From assembly GCA_938044775.1 (NCBI GenBank), contig CALIOE010000018.1, positions 1 through 61,135 on the forward strand: a stretch of 61,135 bases of DNA. Direction: 5' to 3'. The notes beneath the pieces were generated by a model that did no database searches, was not told the DNA's origin, and saw nothing but the letters and a program-made list of their open reading frames with translations. The DNA is from an uncultured Rhizobiaceae group bacterium. GTDB lineage: Bacteria > Pseudomonadota > Alphaproteobacteria > Rhizobiales > Rhizobiaceae. A program made the position numbers and the translations under genes. Shown in pieces: positions 25,156 through 33,987 of the stretch; the stretch's first letter is position 1; each line of letters begins with the position of its first letter.

Positions 25156-27601
25156 ACCAGTCCCATCAAAAGCCCGCGCCGTCATTATCGGCGGCGGAGT
25201 TGCCGGCTGCTCCGTTGCCTATCATCTTGCCAAACAGGGCTGGGAAGATGTCGTGCTGCTGGAGCGGAAACAGTTAACCAGCGGCACTACGTGGCATGCC
25301 GCAGGTCTTATCGCCCAGCTACGCGCCACAAAGAATATGACACGGCTGGCAAAGTACTCGCAGGAACTCTACGGCGAGTTGGAGGCCGAAACCGGTGTAG
25401 CAACGGGTTTTCGCCGTTGCGGCTCGATCACGGTGGCTCTTACTGAAGAGCGCCGGGAAGAGATTTTCCGTCAGGCCTCCATGGCGCGCGCATTTGGCGT
25501 CGACGTGGAAGAGATATCTGCCGTTGATGTCAAAGAGCGCTATCCGCATCTCAACACAGACGATGTTACCGGAGCCGTCTATCTCGACAAAGACGGCCAG
25601 GGCGACCCCGCAAACATCGCGCTGGCGCTGGCTAAGGGTGCACGACAGAACGGTGCTAAGGTTCTTGAAGGCATAAAGGTCACTGAAATTCACACGGCGA
25701 ACGGTGGCGTGAGCGGCGTGTCCTGGTCACGCGACGGCAGCGCCGAGACCGGCAGGATCGATGCCGACATTGTGGTGAATTGTGGCGGCATGTGGGCTCA
25801 TGAAGTGGGTCGGATGGCTGGTGTGAACGTTCCCCTTCACGCCTGCGAGCATTTTTACATTGTTACAGAGGCGATCGAAGGTCTGCCCCGTCTTCCGGTG
25901 CTTAGAGTTCCAGACGAATGTGCCTACTACAAGGAAGATGCAGGCAAGATGCTGCTGGGCGCTTTCGAACCCAACGCCAAACCCTGGGCTATGAAGGGCA
26001 TTCCCGAAGATTTTTGTTTTGATCAATTACCGGAGGACTTTGATCACTTCGAACCAATCCTCGAAGACGCCGTCAACCGCATGCCAATGCTTGCTGAGGC
26101 CGGTATTCACACCTTCTTCAATGGTCCGGAAAGTTTTACGCCGGACGATGCCTATCACCTCGGTGAGGCCCCCAACCTGACTGGTTTCTGGGTCTGCGCT
26201 GGTTTCAACTCCATCGGCATACAGTCCTCGGGCGGTGCTGGCATGGCGCTGGCGCATTGGATGGAACACGGTTATCCGCCCTTCGATATTGGCGATGTGG
26301 ACATCCGCCGCATGCAGCCGTTTCAGGGAAACAAGACATACCTCTACGAACGCGCAAAGGAATCCCTGGGACTGCTCTATGCCGATCACTTCCCTTTCCG
26401 CCAGATGGAGACCGCGCGTGGCATTCGCCGCTCTCCGTTTCATGAACACCTCAAAGCACGCGGCGCCGTGTTCGGTGAGGTCGCCGGTTGGGAGCGCCCC
26501 AACTGGTTTGCCGATGATGGACAGAAAGCCGAGTACGAATACAGCTGGAAACGCCAGAACTGGTTTGAAAACTCCAAACGCGAACATGAAGCCGTGCGCA
26601 GTAATGTCGGCATGTACGATATGACCAGTTTCGGAAAAATACGTGTCGAGGGCCCCGATGCCGAAGCCTTTTTGAACTTTGTTTGCGGAAACGATGTTTC
26701 CGTTTCAGTCGGCAAGATCACCTATACGCAATTCCTGAACTCCAGAGGCGGTATTGAAGCCGACGTCACCGTCACCCGCCTTTCAGAGACAGCCTACATA
26801 GTGGTTACACCCGCAGCGACTGTTCAACGGGAACTTTCATGGATGCGCAGGCACCTGCAAGACCACAATGTTGTCATTACCGATACGACCGCCCAGGAAG
26901 GCGTGCTTGCAGTCATGGGTCCCAATGCGCGAAAGCTGCTGCAAAAAGTCTCTCCGCACGACTGGTCGAACGACAACCACCCGTTTGGACAAGCGCACGA
27001 AATCGAGCTCGGCATGGGCCTCGCCCGGGCGCACCGCGTCACCTATGTGGGTGAACTGGGATGGGAGCTCTATGTCTCTTCGGACATGGCTGCACACGTC
27101 TTTGAGACGCTATGCGAAGCGGGCCGTGATCTCGAGCTGAAACTATGTGGCATGCATATGATGGACTCCCTGCGCATCGAAAAGGCTTTTCGCCATTTCG
27201 GCCATGACATCACCGAAGAAGACCATGTTCTGGAAGCCGGACTGGGCTTCGCCGTAAAGCTCAACAAACCCGATTTTGTTGGCCGCGAGGCGGTGTTGCG
27301 TAAGAAAGAGGAGGGGCTCGAGATGCGGATGGTTCAGTTTAAGCTGAAAGAACCGGAACCGCTGATCTATCACAACGAGCCCGTGGTGCGGGACGGGGAG
27401 ATCGTTTCCTACGTGACATCGGGAAATTACGGGCACACACTCGGCGGTGCTATCGGTCTGGGTTATGTGCCGTGCAGGGGAGAAAGCGTCGATGACGTCC
27501 TCTCATCAAGCTACGAGATAGAAATCGCCGGAAATCGGGTGGCGGCCGAAGCCAGCTTGCGTCCAATGTATGACCCCAAGTCAGAACGCGTGAAAGTCTA
27601 G
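25148..27601 (+). CDS. FAD-dependent dimethylglycine dehydrogenase-like protein with GcvT domain (2)
   Basis: An 817-residue protein with FAD motif AVIIGGGVAGCSV (11-23) and the covalent-flavin block SGTTWHAAGLIAQLRAT (H50). The tetrahydrofolate-binding GcvT half includes the segment beginning GMYDMTSFGKIRVEGPDAE. The text after H50 (QLRATKNMTRLAKYSQEL) is closer to canonical dimethylglycine dehydrogenases than that of dehydrogenase 1. Together the two could remove successive methyl groups. It is followed seven bases later by the PEP mutase-type lyase. Confidence 0.9.
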   Translation: MSKPVPSKARAVIIGGGVAGCSVAYHLAKQGWEDVVLLERKQLTSGTTWHAAGLIAQLRATKNMTRLAKYSQELYGELEAETGVATGFRRCGSITVALTEERREEIFRQASMARAFGVDVEEISAVDVKERYPHLNTDDVTGAVYLDKDGQGDPANIALALAKGARQNGAKVLEGIKVTEIHTANGGVSGVSWSRDGSAETGRIDADIVVNCGGMWAHEVGRMAGVNVPLHACEHFYIVTEAIEGLPRLPVLRVPDECAYYKEDAGKMLLGAFEPNAKPWAMKGIPEDFCFDQLPEDFDHFEPILEDAVNRMPMLAEAGIHTFFNGPESFTPDDAYHLGEAPNLTGFWVCAGFNSIGIQSSGGAGMALAHWMEHGYPPFDIGDVDIRRMQPFQGNKTYLYERAKESLGLLYADHFPFRQMETARGIRRSPFHEHLKARGAVFGEVAGWERPNWFADDGQKAEYEYSWKRQNWFENSKREHEAVRSNVGMYDMTSFGKIRVEGPDAEAFLNFVCGNDVSVSVGKITYTQFLNSRGGIEADVTVTRLSETAYIVVTPAATVQRELSWMRRHLQDHNVVITDTTAQEGVLAVMGPNARKLLQKVSPHDWSNDNHPFGQAHEIELGMGLARAHRVTYVGELGWELYVSSDMAAHVFETLCEAGRDLELKLCGMHMMDSLRIEKAFRHFGHDITEEDHVLEAGLGFAVKLNKPDFVGREAVLRKKEEGLEMRMVQFKLKEPEPLIYHNEPVVRDGEIVSYVTSGNYGHTLGGAIGLGYVPCRGESVDDVLSSSYEIEIAGNRVAAEASLRPMYDPKSERVKV

Positions 27602-27608
27602 GAAAACC

Positions 27609-28442
27609 ATGGATCAGGAAGACAAAGCCAAACTATTTGCAGAACTCCACCGGCCGGGGGATCCGTTCATTCTCGCCAATGCACACGACGTGGGAAGCGC
27701 CAAAATGCTGGCCGCCATGGGTGCACAGGCAATTGGTACGACCAGCGCTGGATTTGCATTCACCGCAGGCGAACCCGATGGTGCACGTATCTCGCGCGAC
27801 CAGATGCTGGATCACTGTGAGGATGTCGCCCGTGCTGTGAATATCCCCGTCAGTGGCGATCTTGAAAACGGCTATGCAGACGATCCCGCCGGCGTCGCGG
27901 AATGTATTGAGCTGGCAGCTGAAGTTGGACTGGTCGGCTGCTGTATCGAGGACAGTACATTCGACAAGGCAAAGCCGTCCTATGATTTCGATATTGCCGT
28001 AGAACGCATCCGTACCGCTGCAGAAGCCGCAGACGCCTTGCCCATCGACTTTTCACTTTGTGCCCGCGCAGATGGGGTGATGATCGGGTCATACGATGTT
28101 GAGGAAGCCATCCGCCGTTGCCAGGCTTTTGAAGAGGTCGGGGCGCATTCGGTCTATGCGCCGGTTCTACCGACCATTGATGATCTGGCGCGACTTTGTG
28201 CATCCGTATCCATCCCGGTGAACGTTTTATGCGCCGGGCCCTTTACCAAATTCTCGAAAACAGATTTCGCAAAGGCTGGCGCTGCACGCATTTCGCTGGG
28301 CAGTGCCCTTGCCCGCACCACCCACAGGCTCATGCTCGATATCGGGCACGCTATGCTGGACGATGGCGATTTCACAGCATTGGCGAAGAGCGTCAGCAGC
28401 GCCGAAATTGATCGCATGTTGATGGAGAGCGGCGGGGGATAA
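27609..28442 (+). CDS. Isocitrate lyase/PEP mutase-superfamily protein
   Basis: A 277-residue TIM barrel. The metal-binding loop is SGDLENGYADDP (82-93), with CIEDS (112-116) and SLCARADG further on. The isocitrate-lyase KKCGH motif is absent, so it belongs to the broader carboxyvinyl-phosphonate mutase/oxaloacetate decarboxylase/methylisocitrate lyase-like group. Homologues of this subgroup often sit in catabolic operons with unknown substrate. The operon position suggests that it processes a carbon skeleton released by N-demethylation. Confidence 0.82.
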   Translation: MDQEDKAKLFAELHRPGDPFILANAHDVGSAKMLAAMGAQAIGTTSAGFAFTAGEPDGARISRDQMLDHCEDVARAVNIPVSGDLENGYADDPAGVAECIELAAEVGLVGCCIEDSTFDKAKPSYDFDIAVERIRTAAEAADALPIDFSLCARADGVMIGSYDVEEAIRRCQAFEEVGAHSVYAPVLPTIDDLARLCASVSIPVNVLCAGPFTKFSKTDFAKAGAARISLGSALARTTHRLMLDIGHAMLDDGDFTALAKSVSSAEIDRMLMESGGG

Positions 28443-28480
28443 AATCACCCGACGGGTCAAGCAGTCTTGGAGGAAAACGC

Positions 28481-30061
28481 ATGAGCCTGATCGATGAAGA
28501 CACGCCGCCACCCGCACGACGCGCAGGCCGCGCCGGTGGCCGGCAGGCACGCCGTGACATGCGTGCCGCCCCACTGACCGCCGATGTTCGACCGATTAAA
28601 GCCGGCATGGAAGGCGGGACATACAAACCGCTTTCCGACAGCGACGTTGAAAAGGTCAACGAAGCGGTCCTCGATGTTCTGGAAAATATCGGTCTTTCTC
28701 AGGCGACTCCAACCTGCGTCACTGCCTGCGAGAAACTCGGGGCCATCATGGGAGACGATGGCCGTTTGCGTTTTCCACGCCAGACCGTGCTGGAAACGAT
28801 CAAGAACGCCAACCGCAGCTTTGCGGTGCATGGACGCAATCCAGAGCATGACATGCATCCACAGGGCAAAAAGGTCTATTTTGGCACCGCCGGCGCAGCT
28901 GTTCACGTGGTCGACGTCGAAAAGAACGAGTATCGCGAAAGTCAGCTCCGCGACATATATGACGCCGCCCGCATCGTAGAGAGACTCGACAACATACATT
29001 TCTTCCAGCGTCCGATGGTGGCCCGGGATGTGGAAAACCCGCTGAAAATGGATCTCAACACGCTTTACGCCGCTCTTTCCGGCACAACAAAACATGTCGG
29101 CACATCCTTCACGCTCGCCGAATATGTACCTGAGGCGCTGAAGATGATGTACAAAGTGGCTGGTGGGGAAGATCAGTTCCGTGCCAGGCCGTTTGTATCG
29201 AACACGAACTGCTTCGTGGTCCCTCCTTTGCGGTTCGCGGCTGACGCATGCGACGTTTTGGAGGAATGCGTCAGGGGCGGTATGCCTATCCTCCTTCTGT
29301 CAGCAGGACAAGCTGGCGCCACCGCGCCAGCCGCTATTGCGGGTGCAGTCGTACAGGCCGTGGCGGAAGTCCTCGCCGGACTGGTTTACGTCAACGCACT
29401 GGAACCTGGTCACCCGGCGATTTTTGGTACCTGGCCATTCGTATCTGACCTGCGTACGGGAGCCATGTCGGGAGGATCGGGAGAACAGGCCCTCCTGACC
29501 GCGGCCTGTGGTCAAATGGCCAACTTCTACAACCTACCCGGTGGTTCGGCAGCAGGCATGTGTGATTCAAAAATGCCCGACATCCAGGCCGGCTGGGAAA
29601 AGGGTATCGCCTATGTTCTGGCAGGCATGGCCGGCACAAACATCATCTACGAAGCGGCGGGCATGCATGGTTCGCTGATGGGCTTCTGTCTGGAAAGCCT
29701 TTTTCTCGACAATGACGCGCTCGGGCAGGCCATGCGGTGCGTACGCGGCATTGAGGTCAACGAAACGACTCTTTCAGTGGACGCGATGCGAGATGTATGT
29801 GTTGACGGGCCGGGGCATTATCTCGGTCATGAACAAACCCTCGATTTGATGCAGCGCGAGTATTTTTATCCAGATCTTGCAAACCGGTTCTCTCCCAAGG
29901 AATGGGCCGAACTGGGGAAACCAGACATCGTGCAAATGGCTATTGAGCGCAAGAACAAGGTGCTCTCGGAGTTTTTCCCTGACCACATTGATCGCGAAAC
30001 GGACAGCTGGTTGCGCGAGAATTTCTCGATCCTCCTGCCGCGTGGCCAGATGCGACCATAG
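28481..30061 (+). CDS. MttB-family (COG5598) methyltransferase homologue, non-pyrrolysine (1)
   Basis: A 526-residue protein of the trimethylamine methyltransferase superfamily, normal length. It opens with an Arg/Ala-rich tail of about 40 residues, then GGTYKPLSDSDVEKVNEAV. Conserved blocks include HVGTSFTLAEY, SAGQAGATAPAAIAG, GTWPFVSDLRTGAMSGGSGE and GHYLGHEQTLDLMQREYF. The frame has no internal amber codon; the only TAG is the terminal stop, so it is not pyrrolysine-dependent. Non-pyrrolysine members (MtgB, MtpB, MtcB) demethylate glycine betaine, proline betaine or carnitine with a corrinoid protein. No corrinoid protein gene is visible in the window. Last gene of the operon. Confidence 0.88.
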   Translation: MSLIDEDTPPPARRAGRAGGRQARRDMRAAPLTADVRPIKAGMEGGTYKPLSDSDVEKVNEAVLDVLENIGLSQATPTCVTACEKLGAIMGDDGRLRFPRQTVLETIKNANRSFAVHGRNPEHDMHPQGKKVYFGTAGAAVHVVDVEKNEYRESQLRDIYDAARIVERLDNIHFFQRPMVARDVENPLKMDLNTLYAALSGTTKHVGTSFTLAEYVPEALKMMYKVAGGEDQFRARPFVSNTNCFVVPPLRFAADACDVLEECVRGGMPILLLSAGQAGATAPAAIAGAVVQAVAEVLAGLVYVNALEPGHPAIFGTWPFVSDLRTGAMSGGSGEQALLTAACGQMANFYNLPGGSAAGMCDSKMPDIQAGWEKGIAYVLAGMAGTNIIYEAAGMHGSLMGFCLESLFLDNDALGQAMRCVRGIEVNETTLSVDAMRDVCVDGPGHYLGHEQTLDLMQREYFYPDLANRFSPKEWAELGKPDIVQMAIERKNKVLSEFFPDHIDRETDSWLRENFSILLPRGQMRP

Positions 30062-30084
30062 TTTCCCAAGGAGGGAATCCGAAT

Positions 30085-30411
30085 TCAGTCGACCAATTTA
30101 AGCTGCCGCTCAAACACTTTCAGGACCTGGCCGATTTCATGGCCGCGTTTCAAAACCGAACCATCGGCGCCCGTGACGCAATAAGCACCCTGCTTTCGGG
30201 TCAGCTTCGGGTTTTTTTCGACTTGATAAAGCGGCGCCTCGCTGGCTCGGCGAAACACCGAAAACACCGCACGGTCTTTCAGATGATCAATCGCATAGTC
30301 CCGCCATTCACCATCTGCCACCTTGAACCCATAAATGCGCAGAATCGCTGTGAGCTCTCGACGGTCGAAACTGACTTGAGAAGGCTTTGACGGATTTCCG
30401 GTCGAAGCCAT
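30085..30411 (-). CDS. DUF2794 protein
   Basis: A 108-residue protein with the alphaproteobacterial DUF2794 pattern: FDRRELTAILRIYG, EWRDYAIDHLKDRAVFSVFR, KNPKLTRKQGAYCV and VLKVFERQLKLVD. The ATG at 30411 leaves 14 residues before the domain, as in relatives; longer starts at 30501 or 30510 are possible. There is no signal peptide or membrane helix. The function is unknown. It converges on the MttB gene. Confidence 0.85.
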   Translation of the reverse strand: MASTGNPSKPSQVSFDRRELTAILRIYGFKVADGEWRDYAIDHLKDRAVFSVFRRASEAPLYQVEKNPKLTRKQGAYCVTGADGSVLKRGHEIGQVLKVFERQLKLVD

Positions 30412-30759
30412 GAAAGAATTCGCAATTCCTGCGGACTTTAGAGGTTTTCGTGAGGCCAAAGAGATCAAATTCGCGTCCAAATCGCTTTTTGCACCGCCCA
30501 TTGCACTCATTTCAAATCTCAGTGTTGCCCGAATAACCCACCAATTCTGGGAACAATATGCTAGGGTTTCAAGTGAAAAGATGCTCAGGCACCATTCGAT
30601 GCCTATCGCGCCGACCTTCGTTTCCAACAAACAGGCGGCGAGACGGAACAACTTTCGCAACAATCAGATATTTTGTTTGAACGCTGAATCACAATTTCGC
30701 CCGATTCAGAACAAGTTCCAGCCCGATTTCAAAGACAATGTTGCTGTGTTGCCCCGGCA

Positions 30760-30910
30760 ATCTGACTTGAATTTGTGTCCCGTTCACAGCCCCCCAGCCC
30801 CCCTGGGACACGTATTTAGAGCAGATATTTTACCCACCGGGACTGTCTCTTCCCCGGAGATAGGTGCAAATCGCAAGGTCGGCCACCTCAAGGTGAGCCG
30901 ACCTTCTTTT
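30760..30910 (+). ncRNA. Candidate small RNA with C-rich loop
   Basis: A plus-strand terminator with no coding gene in front of it implies a short transcript. Upstream of it, GTGTCCC (30775-30781) and GGGACAC (30805-30811) form a perfect 7-bp stem enclosing a 23-nt loop that is nearly all C. C-rich loops are a feature of alphaproteobacterial trans-acting small RNAs that pair with ribosome-binding sites. The 5-prime end is a guess; no convincing promoter was found. Confidence 0.35.
30875..30910 (+). terminator. Intrinsic terminator
   Basis: AAGGTCGGC-CACC, loop TCAA, GGTG-A-GCCGACCTT (one bulged A), followed by CTTTTT. The T-run is on the plus strand only, so it terminates rightward transcription. 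Confidence 0.8.
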
Positions 30911-30982
30911 TGGGCTGGCGCATTGCAATCACGACCCGCCAATGATGATAAAATCTCATTGAATCAAAAGAATAGACACCAC

Positions 30983-31756
30983 CTATCCAGCGAGATCATC
31001 GACAACAGTCGCTCCAACGATGGCCCCTGGCGTCCCTTGCTCAGTCGTCTCCTGAAGGAGAATGGCGCAGGCATCAAATCCCTTACGCTTCATCTCATCG
31101 AGCGGCAGAGTCACGGTGATCTCCCCGTTCTTCATCATTCCGAGCATGGAAAAGTCCTGAACCACATTGTGGTAGGTGATTGTCTTCCCGCGGTTTTCTC
31201 CGCGTTCAATCTTGACCGGTTTCTTGCGGTCGAAATAAACCACCCACATTGTTGCAGCCCTGCCACTCTGGGCCGAACTGGCAGATATCTCGATGGTCTC
31301 ACCCCTTCGCACCGCTGTCAGCGGGACGGTCAGACCTTTGCCCGAACTCTGATAGGAAGCCATGAGCGAACGGATAGTCTTGCCGTCAGAACCGACTGCA
31401 TGAGCTCTACCGTTGACAACCGCCTGCGGCGTGTAGAGCCCGCGCCTCTTAAAGGATACCGCATAGCGCTGCTGACGCTTAGTAAATTCGGGCTTTGAGA
31501 AAGTGTCCTTCCAACCCAGATAATTCCAATAGTCGACGTGCCACGAGAGCGCCAGAACCTGTTTCTTGCGGGCGTATTCGGACAAAATCTTGTCTGCTGC
31601 TGGGCAGGACGAACATCCCTGTGACGTGAACAGTTCGACCACCGCGACAGGTTTGCTCTGTGAACGGGCGTCCGGGATCCCCAAAGTCGCGGTTGCGAGA
31701 ACGCCAAGAGCAAAGACTCCAGGGCCAAAACCCGATCTGAAAACTGACTTGGACAT
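30983..31756 (-). CDS. DUF1223 secreted thioredoxin-fold-like protein
   Basis: A 257-residue exported protein: signal peptide over about residues 1-33 (...LGIPDARSQ), then VVELFTSQGCSSCPAADKIL with a CSSC pair as in the thioredoxin-like DUF1223 family, and VLALSWHVDYWNYLGWKD. The ATG at 31756 (MSKSVFRSG) starts the signal peptide. It is predicted to be periplasmic; the family has no firmly assigned function. It is divergent from the ffh operon. Confidence 0.88.
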   Translation of the reverse strand: MSKSVFRSGFGPGVFALGVLATATLGIPDARSQSKPVAVVELFTSQGCSSCPAADKILSEYARKKQVLALSWHVDYWNYLGWKDTFSKPEFTKRQQRYAVSFKRRGLYTPQAVVNGRAHAVGSDGKTIRSLMASYQSSGKGLTVPLTAVRRGETIEISASSAQSGRAATMWVVYFDRKKPVKIERGENRGKTITYHNVVQDFSMLGMMKNGEITVTLPLDEMKRKGFDACAILLQETTEQGTPGAIVGATVVDDLAG

Positions 31757-32106
31757 AATGAGCACCCTAGCAACTTGTCGGTGAAACGTGACCACAAAAG
31801 GCATAAAGTACAACTCACTTATCAGTGACGGTTGGTTGAGAGAGCGACCGGCTTCATGCCCTACCGGTTCCACCAGCTGTAGAATTGAAAGCAGCCATTA
31901 TTCTTGACTCCCGGGCCCCTTTGGTGTGTAAGCGCGACAAATCGACAAGATCTTTGTCAAAGAGCAACCGACCGGTCCGCCTAGCGGAAACGCCGGAGGT
32001 CCCCACCCGTCAGCGAGATTCGCCCGCGGGTGCTTTTTGCGTGTGGTCTTGAAGGTGCCAAAACCCTACCTTGTGGGCCAAAGCCAACAGGGACACACGA
32101 GAAGCC
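31757..32106. other. Divergent intergenic region before ffh
   Basis: The region contains no supported gene. It must carry promoters for the DUF1223 gene (leftward) and the ffh operon (rightward). A plus-strand terminator-like hairpin lies at 32004-32038, upstream of ffh. I looked for an SRP RNA tetraloop region here and did not find it. Confidence 0.5.
32004..32038 (+). terminator. Intrinsic terminator upstream of ffh (possible leader attenuator)
   Basis: CACCCG (32004-32009) pairs with CGGGTG (32027-32032). Inside it GCGA pairs with TCGC around GAT, and CTTTTT follows. It ends 68 bases before the ffh ATG, so it either ends a short upstream transcript or attenuates the ffh leader. Confidence 0.55.
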
Positions 32107-33648
32107 ATGTTTGAATCGCTATCCGATCGCCTGAGCGGCATATTTGATGGGCTCACACGCCGCGGTGCGCTGTCTGACAAGGACGTGTCGACAGCCCTCC
32201 GCGAAGTTCGCCGGGCGTTGATCGAGGCCGATGTGGCTCTCGATGTGGTGCGAGACTTCATCGAAGCCGTGCGTGAGAAGGCCGTCGGCGCTGAAGTCGT
32301 GAAGTCGGTTACGCCTGGTCAGATGGTCGTGAAGATCGTCCACGACGAGCTGGTCAAGATGTTGGGCGAGGAAGAGCAACCCGTTGATCTCAACGCCCCT
32401 GCTCCCGTTTGCATTATGATGGTTGGCCTGCAGGGTTCCGGTAAGACGACCACATCCGGCAAGCTTGCCAAGCGCATGACCGAAAAACAGCGCAAGAAAG
32501 TGCTGATGGCATCTTTGGATGTGCGCCGTCCTGCAGCCCAGGAGCAATTGCGCCAGCTCGGCGAACAGACAGCTGTTGATACGCTTCCGATTGTTGAAGG
32601 GCAGTCACCAGTTCAAATAGCCAATCGGGCAATCCAGGCAGCAAAGCTTGGCGGCTTCGATGTGGTGATCCTCGACACCGCCGGGCGCACGTCAATCGAT
32701 GAACCGCTAATGGCCGAAATGGCGGATATCAAACAAGCCGCCAATCCCCATGAAATACTGCTCGTCGCCGATTCATTGACTGGCCAGGATGCTGTCACAT
32801 TGGCGAAAAACTTCGATAGCCGTGTTGGCATAACCGGCCTCGTGCTGACCCGCATTGATGGCGATGGCCGAGGTGGCGCTGCGCTTTCCATGCGCGCGGT
32901 CACCGGCAAGCCAATCAAACTGATTGGTACAGGCGAAAAAATGGAAGCGCTTGAGGATTTCTATCCCAAGCGCATAGCCGACCGCATTCTGGGGATGGGC
33001 GACATTGTTTCACTGGTCGAGAAGGCCAGTGAGAACATCGACGCCGAACAGGCCGAGGCGATGGCCAGGAAGATGCAGAAGGGCCTGTTCGACATGGACG
33101 ACCTTTCCCAGCAGCTTGGCCAGATGTCGAAAATGGGTGGCATGGGCTCGATCATGAAAATGATGCCTGGCATCGGCAAAATGGCGAAGCAGATCGAAGC
33201 CGCGGGCATCGACGACAGCGTCTTCAAAAAACAGCAGGCGATTATATCGTCCATGACGCGCAAAGAGCGCAAAACACCCAAATTGCTTAATGCCAGCCGC
33301 AAGAAGCGCATTGCGTCCGGTTCCGGATCTTCTGTGCAGGAGGTGAACCAGCTTTTGAAGATGCACCGCCAGATGGCCGACATGATGAAAATGATGGGCG
33401 GCAAGAAGGGTAAAGGCATGATGGGCAAAATGGCTGCGGCCATGGGCATGCCCGGAATGGGTGGCCGCGGCGACATGGCCAGCCAGATGCGCGGCATGGG
33501 CGGCGCCGGCGGAATGGATCCCAAGGCGCTGGAGCAAATGGCCAAGGGCATGGGCGGCCCGGGTGGAATGCCGAAGCTTCCCGGTCTCGGTGGCCCCAAA
33601 CTTCCGGGCCTCGGCGGCGGTAACCCGTTGGGGGGCAAAAAGAAATGA
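32107..33648 (+). CDS. ffh: Signal recognition particle protein Ffh
   Basis: A 513-residue SRP GTPase that targets nascent membrane proteins to FtsY and the translocon. The N domain covers residues 1-90. In the G domain the P-loop is GLQGSGKTTTSGKLAKRM, and DVRRPAAQEQLR, DTAGR and TRIDGDGRGGAAL follow. The C-terminal M domain is very methionine-rich (MHRQMADMMKMMGGKKGKGM) and ends in a Gly/Met/Pro tail. The start at 32107 (MFESLSDRL) is standard. The stop overlaps the next ATG by four bases. Confidence 0.97.
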   Translation: MFESLSDRLSGIFDGLTRRGALSDKDVSTALREVRRALIEADVALDVVRDFIEAVREKAVGAEVVKSVTPGQMVVKIVHDELVKMLGEEEQPVDLNAPAPVCIMMVGLQGSGKTTTSGKLAKRMTEKQRKKVLMASLDVRRPAAQEQLRQLGEQTAVDTLPIVEGQSPVQIANRAIQAAKLGGFDVVILDTAGRTSIDEPLMAEMADIKQAANPHEILLVADSLTGQDAVTLAKNFDSRVGITGLVLTRIDGDGRGGAALSMRAVTGKPIKLIGTGEKMEALEDFYPKRIADRILGMGDIVSLVEKASENIDAEQAEAMARKMQKGLFDMDDLSQQLGQMSKMGGMGSIMKMMPGIGKMAKQIEAAGIDDSVFKKQQAIISSMTRKERKTPKLLNASRKKRIASGSGSSVQEVNQLLKMHRQMADMMKMMGGKKGKGMMGKMAAAMGMPGMGGRGDMASQMRGMGGAGGMDPKALEQMAKGMGGPGGMPKLPGLGGPKLPGLGGGNPLGGKKK

Positions 33649-33938
33649 CCGCAGATCAAACGCCCCAGGAAAAGCTCCTCGCAATGCGCGCATCCATAGA
33701 CAATTTTGACGCCGCGCTGATCCACATTCTGGCCGAGCGTTTCCGCAGAACCAAAGAGGTCGGATCGCTCAAGGCTGAACATGACCTGCCACCGTCAGAT
33801 CCGGTGCGAGAACAAGAACAGATCGCTCGTTTGCGCCGCCTGGCAGAGAAATCCGATCTAGACCCCGATTTTGCCGAAAAATTTCTTGAATTCGTTATTC
33901 GAGAAGTCATTCAGCATCACAAACAGGCCCGCGAATAG
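33645..33938 (+). CDS. AroQ-class chorismate mutase
   Basis: A 97-residue all-helical protein. MRASIDNFDAALIHILAERF (residues 14-33), RRTKEVGSLKAEHDLPPSDP and REQEQIARLRRLAEK carry the catalytic Arg and Lys pattern of AroQ chorismate mutases. It converts chorismate to prephenate for Phe and Tyr. It overlaps ffh by ATGA and lies 49 bases before rpsP. This ffh-chorismate mutase-rpsP order is common in Rhizobiales. Confidence 0.9.
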   Translation: MTADQTPQEKLLAMRASIDNFDAALIHILAERFRRTKEVGSLKAEHDLPPSDPVREQEQIARLRRLAEKSDLDPDFAEKFLEFVIREVIQHHKQARE

Positions 33939-33987
33939 CAGGCTTAAACCCACAATTTGAACAAACCTCCCATAAGGAACTCCAATC

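Larger units (their letters stand above)
30412..30982. other. Long intergenic region holding a candidate small RNA
   Basis: No protein gene is supported here. The plus-strand ORF that spans it is continued antisense to the DUF1223 gene and has no ribosome-binding site. The region holds a C-rich-loop hairpin at 30775-30811 and a strong plus-strand intrinsic terminator at 30875-30910, listed separately. Confidence 0.6.

Noticed and set aside
28481-30061. Pyrrolysine-containing MttB
   Set aside because: Neither MttB homologue has an in-frame amber codon inside the gene. Both end in TAG at full family length, so it is a normal stop.
30410-31498. Plus-strand ORF of 362 residues
   Set aside because: Its second half is antisense to the well-supported DUF1223 gene. 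The first half is low in protein-like features and contains a terminator.
31757-32106. SRP (4.5S) RNA gene next to ffh
   Set aside because: The conserved GGAAGxAGC loop region was not found; only a terminator-like hairpin is present.
33010-33693. Minus-strand ORF rich in His/Ala opposite ffh
   Set aside because: It is the shadow of the Met/Gly-rich M domain of ffh, with no start signal.
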